A DNA stretch of 10,128 nt. Source: Candidatus Cloacimonadota bacterium (lineage in GTDB: Bacteria; Cloacimonadota; Cloacimonadia; Cloacimonadales; WRIO01). Position numbers and translations under genes: made by a program. The notes below the pieces were generated by a model that saw only the letters and a list, made by a program, of their open reading frames with translations, had not been told where the DNA came from and made no database searches. The stretch covers positions 1 to 10,128 of the forward strand of contig JALNXV010000102.1 in assembly GCA_023230175.1 (NCBI GenBank). Reading direction: 5' to 3'. Below, in pieces: positions 6,937-10,128 of this stretch. Each line of letters begins with the position of its first letter. Positions within the stretch are counted from its first letter, which is position 1.

Positions 6937-7024
6937 ATTGTTCGTTTTTTTAACAAAAATCGAAAATTTACTTGTAAATGGAATGCATTTGGTATAAAAT
7001 TAAATTATTCAACAAACGAACAAT
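6937..7024. repeat. 20-bp inverted repeat flanking the regulator promoter (operator pair or recombination sites)
   Basis: The left copy at 6937-6956 and the reverse complement of the right copy at 7005-7024 agree at 17 of 20 positions, including the first 11 (ATTGTTCGTTT) without a mismatch. Each copy is itself a rough dyad: TTGTT, 9 bases, AACAA on the left, and TTATT, 9 bases, AACAA on the right. The copies bracket the promoter at 6972-7000, one upstream of the -35 and the other in the transcript leader. That layout suits a pair of operators for the winged-helix regulator encoded just downstream (autoregulation). It also resembles recombinase half-sites: arms of 6 bases around a 7-base centre, beside two tyrosine recombinases. 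However, the centre differs by one base between copies and only 48 bases lie between them, which is short for an invertible segment. Confidence 0.65.
6972..7000 (+). promoter_or_regulatory. Promoter of the EPS-type regulator gene
   Basis: TTGTAA (6972-6977), 17 bases, TAAAAT (6995-7000); a TATAAA in another register lies at 6993-6998. Transcription would start near 7007, within the right copy of the inverted repeat, so a protein bound at either repeat could block it. Confidence 0.6.
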
Positions 7025-7038
7025 GGATGGTGATTATT

Positions 7039-7659
7039 TTGAATGATAACTCATTTTTTAAACCGACTCTTTTATATAAAGAGTTTATGATTCTAGATTT
7101 AATTGAAAAAGATCCACATATTACCCAGCGTGAGATTGCATCTCAAGTTGGGGTGGCCGTTTCTATGATTAATAGTTATATTGAGAATTTAGAAAACGAA
7201 GGATTTATTAAAAGAAAAAAGTATTCTGCAAAAAATGTTAAATACTATGTGACTAAAAAAGGTATTGAGCAGAAAAAAGTATTGAATATTGGTTACTTAA
7301 AATCATCGCTAAACTTATATAATAGTGCTTTAGAGAGTTTAGTCCGCGCACTCACCGAAGTCGAAGCTGAAGGTTATAAAAATATTCTATTATATGGTGC
7401 CGGTGAGGTTGCAAGTATGATACTTCATGCTTTAACGCATAATAATAAATTATCATTTAATCTTCTAGCCATTATCGATGATGATCCATCGAAGATAGGT
7501 GAAGAAGTTGAGGGATTTAAAATCATATCAAAGAATTGCATTGATCACTTCGAATATGATGGAATTTTAATCTCTAGTTATACACACCGAAATCAAATGT
7601 TTTCAAATTTAGTTGAGCTAAATATTAAACCATCAAAAATTGTTAGATTCATCAGTTAA
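7039..7659 (+). CDS. MarR/EPS-type winged-helix regulator fused to a Rossmann-like domain
   Basis: A 206-residue protein if started at TTG 7039, which has GGTGAT (7029-7034) 4 bases upstream; the in-frame ATG at 7027 lacks a ribosome site. Residues ~14-85 form a winged helix (ITQREIASQVGVAVSMINSY as helix-turn-helix, then a wing ending YYVTKKGIEQK). It closely resembles the 'EPS-associated MarR family' regulators, in which LT-KGIE-K is followed by a helix of the YLK type. Residues ~112-206 are Rossmann-like: ILLYGAGEVA (116-125) gives a GxGxxA nucleotide loop, and LLAIIDDDPSKIG matches the second strand seen in CoA-/NAD-binding domains of polysaccharide enzymes. The architecture is like Rex, but the sequence is not Rex. 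It probably senses a nucleotide, nucleotide-sugar or NAD(H) and controls the polysaccharide locus and itself, through the inverted repeat upstream. Confidence 0.7.
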   Translation: MNDNSFFKPTLLYKEFMILDLIEKDPHITQREIASQVGVAVSMINSYIENLENEGFIKRKKYSAKNVKYYVTKKGIEQKKVLNIGYLKSSLNLYNSALESLVRALTEVEAEGYKNILLYGAGEVASMILHALTHNNKLSFNLLAIIDDDPSKIGEEVEGFKIISKNCIDHFEYDGILISSYTHRNQMFSNLVELNIKPSKIVRFIS

Positions 7660-7686
7660 TCTTTATCATTCAAAGGATAGCAACAT

Positions 7687-8037
7687 ATGAATAATAAAGG
7701 GGTTACTTTGTTTGAGTTATTAGTCGTAATAGTAATCATTTCAATATTAGCATCAATCCTAAGTATTTCTATCAATGAAATTTTATCTAATGTTAAAAAA
7801 GAGGAAAATGCTTTATTAATAGAACAAATCGAACAGGATTATGAAAGATATTTATTGATTTATGTTGTTCAATATTCGGATGAGGTGTTTATTACTTTTA
7901 TTTTTGAATATTATGAAGAGTATGTGGGTGTATTTGTCTACAAAGATGGTGAAATTTATTATAGTGACACTGAGCAAAATGAGGAAAATGAAGTCCCGTT
8001 TCTTTCAATATTATATTGTAATGATAACACGAGGTGA
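7687..8037 (+). CDS. Prepilin-like protein (type IV pilin N-terminal methylation motif)
   Basis: A 116-residue protein beginning MNNKGVTLFELLVVIVIIS. This is a textbook prepilin-peptidase site: cleavage would fall after G5, leaving V6 at +1 and E10 at the +5 position needed for pilin assembly. A hydrophobic helix of about 24 residues continues to residue ~30. The rest is a short acidic, tyrosine-rich region (~85 residues) without pilin-type cysteines. It would be inserted in the membrane and, after processing, exported or built into a pilus- or pseudopilus-like fibre. An AAAGGATAG ribosome site lies 5 bases upstream. It starts 27 bases after the regulator and is probably on its transcript. 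No prepilin peptidase, ATPase or other pilin gene is in the window, so the partners must lie elsewhere. It could instead be an orphan or shortened remnant. Confidence 0.7.
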   Translation: MNNKGVTLFELLVVIVIISILASILSISINEILSNVKKEENALLIEQIEQDYERYLLIYVVQYSDEVFITFIFEYYEEYVGVFVYKDGEIYYSDTEQNEENEVPFLSILYCNDNTR

Positions 8038-8039
8038 GG

Positions 8040-8087
8040 ATGCTCATAAAATATTTAGTGGAGAAAAAAGCGGTTTGCAATATATAG
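8040..8087 (+). other. Possible 15-codon ORF overlapping the prepilin end (leader peptide or relic)
   Basis: GAGGTGA immediately precedes ATG 8040, two bases after the prepilin TGA at 8035-8037, and a frame MLIKYLVEKKAVCNI runs to TAG at 8085-8087. The close coupling and the good ribosome sequence make translation plausible. The ribosome site is very near the ATG. Other frames remain open a little further on (FAIYSVYAFSEI to a TAA near 8140), so this could be the broken start of a lost gene rather than a leader peptide. Confidence 0.2.
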
Positions 8088-8165
8088 TGTTTATGCCTTT
8101 TCTGAGATCATATGTGAGATGATTATGCGATTTAATACATATTAAGTTTAATGATTTTAAGTGTA

Positions 8166-8171
8166 TATAAT
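8166..8171 (+). promoter_or_regulatory. Possible -10 element for the polysaccharide operon leader
   Basis: TATAAT at 8166-8171 is a perfect -10, but I find no convincing -35 at 16-18 bases upstream. If used, it would give a leader of nearly 400 bases before the aminotransferase gene. The operon may equally be read through from the promoter at 6972-7000. Confidence 0.35.
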
Positions 8172-8571
8172 AAAAAAATATTGGATGGATATATCGACGT
8201 GAGTATCTTGTAAGGACCAAAACCACAATATGTTGTAGGTCAAAAAATATTTGACTACCATATGTTGCATGGAATACATTCTTTCACCATAATCGGGCGC
8301 GACGTGAGTATGGTGAAAGGATAAAAAGGCTATAAGTCAGTAATATCAAGGGTTTCATAGGTTGCTGTATTAGGACTAGTGTTACAGAAATATTACACGT
8401 AGCCTCATTCAATCAAAGCATACATTTATGCAAAATATAGTGCTTCGAAATAAGTGACATACCATATATAGATTTTGATACATAGCATAGGAAATCAAGG
8501 TACTAACACAAGTACCTATACATTATATAGATGAAAACACAAAAGAAACTATTTAAGAGAGGGCGAATAAG
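8172..8571 (+). promoter_or_regulatory. Structured ~400-base leader of the polysaccharide genes
   Basis: This stretch has no gene but at least four hairpins. The first is GTAG-G-TCAAA / TTTGACTAC (8235-8258), 9 pairs with a bulged G. The second is CTTTCACCATA / TATGGTGAAAG (8281-8319), 11 perfect pairs around a 17-base, unusually GC-rich loop. The third is an imperfect stem (8372-8382 with 8395-8405) with two single-base bulges. The fourth is AGGTACT / AGTACCT (8498-8517), 7 perfect pairs. None is followed by a T tract, so they are not plain terminators. Long structured leaders before exopolysaccharide operons in this group of bacteria can serve processive antitermination (EAR element, LoaP-dependent hairpins). 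I cannot match the sequence to those, so the role is inferred. The ribosome site GAGAGGG (8557-8563) ends 8 bases before ATG 8572. Confidence 0.45.
8195..8311 (+). repeat. 12-bp direct repeat CGACGTGAGTAT in the leader
   Basis: The same 12 bases occur at 8195-8206 and 8300-8311, exactly 105 bases apart. Similarity continues for about 15 bases downstream (TG-AAGGA, then AAAA). The second copy straddles the loop and right arm of the 11-bp hairpin. ATATGTTG is also repeated between them (8228-8235, 8260-8267). They may be paired protein-binding or RNA-recognition sites. Confidence 0.5.
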
Positions 8572-9786
8572 ATGACTGAATTGAGAAGCATTCCATTTTC
8601 ACCACCAGATATTTCAGATGAAGAGATCAATGAAGTAATTGATACTTTAAAGTCTGGTTGGATTACAACAGGGCCTAAAACCAAATTATTCGAAAAGCAA
8701 ATTGCTGAGTATTGCAATACATCTAAGGCAGTTGCACTCAATTCAGCGACAGCTGCTATGGAGATGACTTTAAGACTTCTTGGTATTGGACCAGGAGATG
8801 AAGTCATTACTTGTGCTTATACTTATTCTGCATCTGCAAGTGTTATCACTCATGTGGGAGCAAAGGTCGTTTTAGTAGATTCAGGTAAAGACTCTTTCCA
8901 TATTGATTATGATGGGATTGCTGATGCCATTACAGAGAAGACAAAAGCGATAATACCTGTAGACATAGCAGGTGTAATGTGCGATTACGATAGAATTTTT
9001 GAAGCTGTAGAAAGCAAGAAACATCTATTCAAACCTTCTAATGACCTACAAAAGTCATTTGGTAGAGTTGTTGTTGTTGCAGACGCAGCTCACTCTATAG
9101 GGGCTACTTATAAAGGAAAGATAAGTGGCGAAGTTGCTGACTTCACATCTTTCTCTTTTCATGCTGTAAAGAATTTAACTACAGCTGAAGGTGGGATGGT
9201 TACGTGGAAAGATATTGATGGCTTTGATAATGAAGAAATTTATAAACAGTATATGCTTCTTTCCCTTCATGGCCAATCAAAGGATGCGCTTGCTAAGACA
9301 AAGCTAGGGGCTTGGGAGTATGATATTGTCGCTCCTAATTATAAATGTAATATGACAGATATCATGGCTTCCCTTGGACTTGCACAGTTCAAAAGATATC
9401 CAGAGCTTCTTGGTAGAAGAAAAGAAATTATTGATAAGTATGATGCTTTATTAAGTGAATTACAAGTAACTCCTATGAAGCACTATGATGAGACTTATCA
9501 GTCTTGTGGGCATCTTTACTTACTAAGACTTAATGGGAAAGATGAATCTTTCAGAAATGATGTTATTACGAAGATGGCTGAGAAAGGTGTTTCAAGTAAT
9601 GTGCATTACAAGCCCCTTCCGATGCATTCAGCATATAAGAACTTAGGATTTAAGATGGAAGATTATCCAAATGCGTTTGATATGTATAAGAATGAGATTA
9701 CACTGCCGCTTCATACTTTGTTGACGGATGAAGATATTGAGTATGTGGTTGGTAGATTAAAAGAAGCAATAGATGAGCTTAAGTAA
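8572..9786 (+). CDS. DegT/DnrJ/EryC1/StrS-family PLP sugar aminotransferase
   Basis: A 404-residue, full-length member of the family that transfers an amino group, usually from glutamate, to a keto-sugar nucleotide using pyridoxal phosphate. Visible marks are SGWITTGP (28-35) near the N terminus, NSATAAMEM (57-65) for the phosphate loop, DEVIT--YTYSASASV (76-91), ADAAHS (170-175) with D171 to contact the cofactor ring nitrogen, and SFHAVKNLTTAEGG (195-208) with K200 as the Schiff-base lysine. YKPLPMHSAY and a helical C-terminal part complete the fold. Family resemblance is to enzymes making 4-amino-4,6-dideoxy sugars (PglE/EpsN type), but the substrate cannot be fixed from sequence. The GAGAGGG ribosome site supports the start. 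The sugar-phosphate transferase follows 12 bases later, so the amino-sugar product is probably its substrate or a related repeat-unit sugar. Cytosolic. Confidence 0.9.
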   Translation: MTELRSIPFSPPDISDEEINEVIDTLKSGWITTGPKTKLFEKQIAEYCNTSKAVALNSATAAMEMTLRLLGIGPGDEVITCAYTYSASASVITHVGAKVVLVDSGKDSFHIDYDGIADAITEKTKAIIPVDIAGVMCDYDRIFEAVESKKHLFKPSNDLQKSFGRVVVVADAAHSIGATYKGKISGEVADFTSFSFHAVKNLTTAEGGMVTWKDIDGFDNEEIYKQYMLLSLHGQSKDALAKTKLGAWEYDIVAPNYKCNMTDIMASLGLAQFKRYPELLGRRKEIIDKYDALLSELQVTPMKHYDETYQSCGHLYLLRLNGKDESFRNDVITKMAEKGVSSNVHYKPLPMHSAYKNLGFKMEDYPNAFDMYKNEITLPLHTLLTDEDIEYVVGRLKEAIDELK

Positions 9787-9798
9787 TGGGGTGAAGAT

Positions 9799-10128
9799 GT
9801 GTATCGCGATTTTTTTAAGAGAATATTTGATTTAGTATTAGCAATCATAGCACTTCCATTCTGGCTGATCATTTTAGTTATCGTCGGTCCTATGATTTAT
9901 TTTCAAGACAAAGGGTCAATCTTCTATAACGCACCTAGATTGGGCAAGGATGGGAAGATATTTAAAATGTATAAGTTCAGGTCCATGAAAATGAATGCGC
10001 TTGATTTACGTAATGAAGATGGTTCCACTTTTAATGCAGAAGATGATCCAAGGCTTACGAATATTGGTAAGTTCATGAGAAAGACAAGCCTTGATGAGAC
10101 ACCACAGCTTTTAAATATTATCAAAGGA
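9799..10128 (+). CDS. Polyprenyl-phosphate sugar-1-phosphate transferase (PglC/WcaJ-type), 5' part
   Basis: The first 110 codons, open to the window edge. GTG 9799 is the start, with GGGGTGA (9788-9794) 4 bases upstream; the overlapping ATG at 9797 is in another frame and soon hits a stop. The protein starts YRDFFKRIFDLVLAIIALPF. A hydrophobic segment (about 9-35) with FD-xLA and the kink proline P20 is typical of the re-entrant membrane helix of monotopic phosphoglycosyl transferases. RLGKDGKIF--YKFRSM (47-63) and SLDETPQLLNIIKG (97-110) follow; D99-E100 correspond to the catalytic Asp-Glu pair of PglC. The position usually held by Gln in Q-R-G is alanine here (NAPRLG). The enzyme would move a sugar phosphate from a UDP-sugar to undecaprenyl phosphate at the inner membrane face, starting a polysaccharide or glycan repeat unit. 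Confidence 0.9.
   Translation, partial: MYRDFFKRIFDLVLAIIALPFWLIILVIVGPMIYFQDKGSIFYNAPRLGKDGKIFKMYKFRSMKMNALDLRNEDGSTFNAEDDPRLTNIGKFMRKTSLDETPQLLNIIKG

Noticed and set aside
7039..7659. Calling the regulator Rex
   Set aside because: The architecture and length match Rex, but the N-terminal half matches EPS/MarR-type winged helices and the Rossmann part resembles polysaccharide-enzyme domains. The upstream dyads are 19 bases, one longer than a Rex box.
7862..8226. Overlapping short open frames on both strands around the prepilin 3' end
   Set aside because: They overlap the prepilin gene or the leader, lack ribosome sites and show no recognisable protein pattern. A frameshifted longer prepilin was considered, but its own end at 8037 is acceptable.
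8553..8807. Leftward open frame of 84 codons
   Set aside because: Antisense shadow of the well-supported aminotransferase gene.
9924..10124. Leftward open frame of 66 codons
   Set aside because: Antisense shadow of the sugar-phosphate transferase gene.
1..10128. tRNA, rRNA, CRISPR array or complete insertion sequence
   Set aside because: Looked for by eye on both strands: no cloverleaf with a plausible TTCGA arm, no regular repeat-spacer pattern, and no transposase with terminal inverted repeats.

Overview
The window looks like an accessory region of a very AT-rich, low-G+C Gram-positive-type bacterium (Bacillota, or a Mycoplasmatota relative such as the acholeplasma/izemoplasma side). Strong AGGAGG-like ribosome sites, TTGACA/TATAAT-type promoters, TTG and GTG starts, and TGA used as a normal stop (for example at the end of the PIN and prepilin genes) support this and argue against a mycoplasma code. 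The exact taxon cannot be read from the sequence.

Region 1 (1-4800) resembles a defence or toxin island. It opens with the 5' end of a leftward gene that starts like a winged-helix antitoxin or regulator. Next comes decayed coding sequence closed by an intact terminator, then a PIN-domain ribonuclease gene (835-1923). The most striking unit follows. A strong promoter drives a compact, multi-hairpin RNA of about 140 nt with its own terminator. Directly behind it lie a small protein resembling the PBECR4 phage-type nuclease family (2312-2848) and an FRG-domain protein (2897-3997). Promoter, structured RNA, leaky terminator and nuclease-like gene is the layout of type III toxin-antitoxin loci, but the protein is not a ToxN-like family I recognise. 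The island ends at a frameshifted, N-terminally truncated recombinase remnant on the other strand (4001-4799).

Region 2 (4843-6889) is a terminator-bounded cassette of two adjacent, clearly related tyrosine recombinases. The first has all six catalytic residues. The second has lost the first catalytic arginine (Ser at the same position) while keeping the rest, suggesting an active/inactive pair.

Region 3 (6937-10128) is the start of an extracellular polysaccharide locus. A MarR/EPS-type winged helix fused to a Rossmann-like domain is encoded behind a promoter flanked by a 20-bp inverted repeat. It is followed by a lone prepilin-like gene, a roughly 400-nt leader with several hairpins and a 12-bp direct repeat, a DegT/DnrJ-type PLP sugar aminotransferase, and the 5' part of a polyprenyl-phosphate sugar-1-phosphate transferase. 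The last two enzymes fit synthesis of an amino-sugar nucleotide and its transfer to the lipid carrier. The fusion regulator and leader probably control the locus. All functions are inferred from sequence reading alone.
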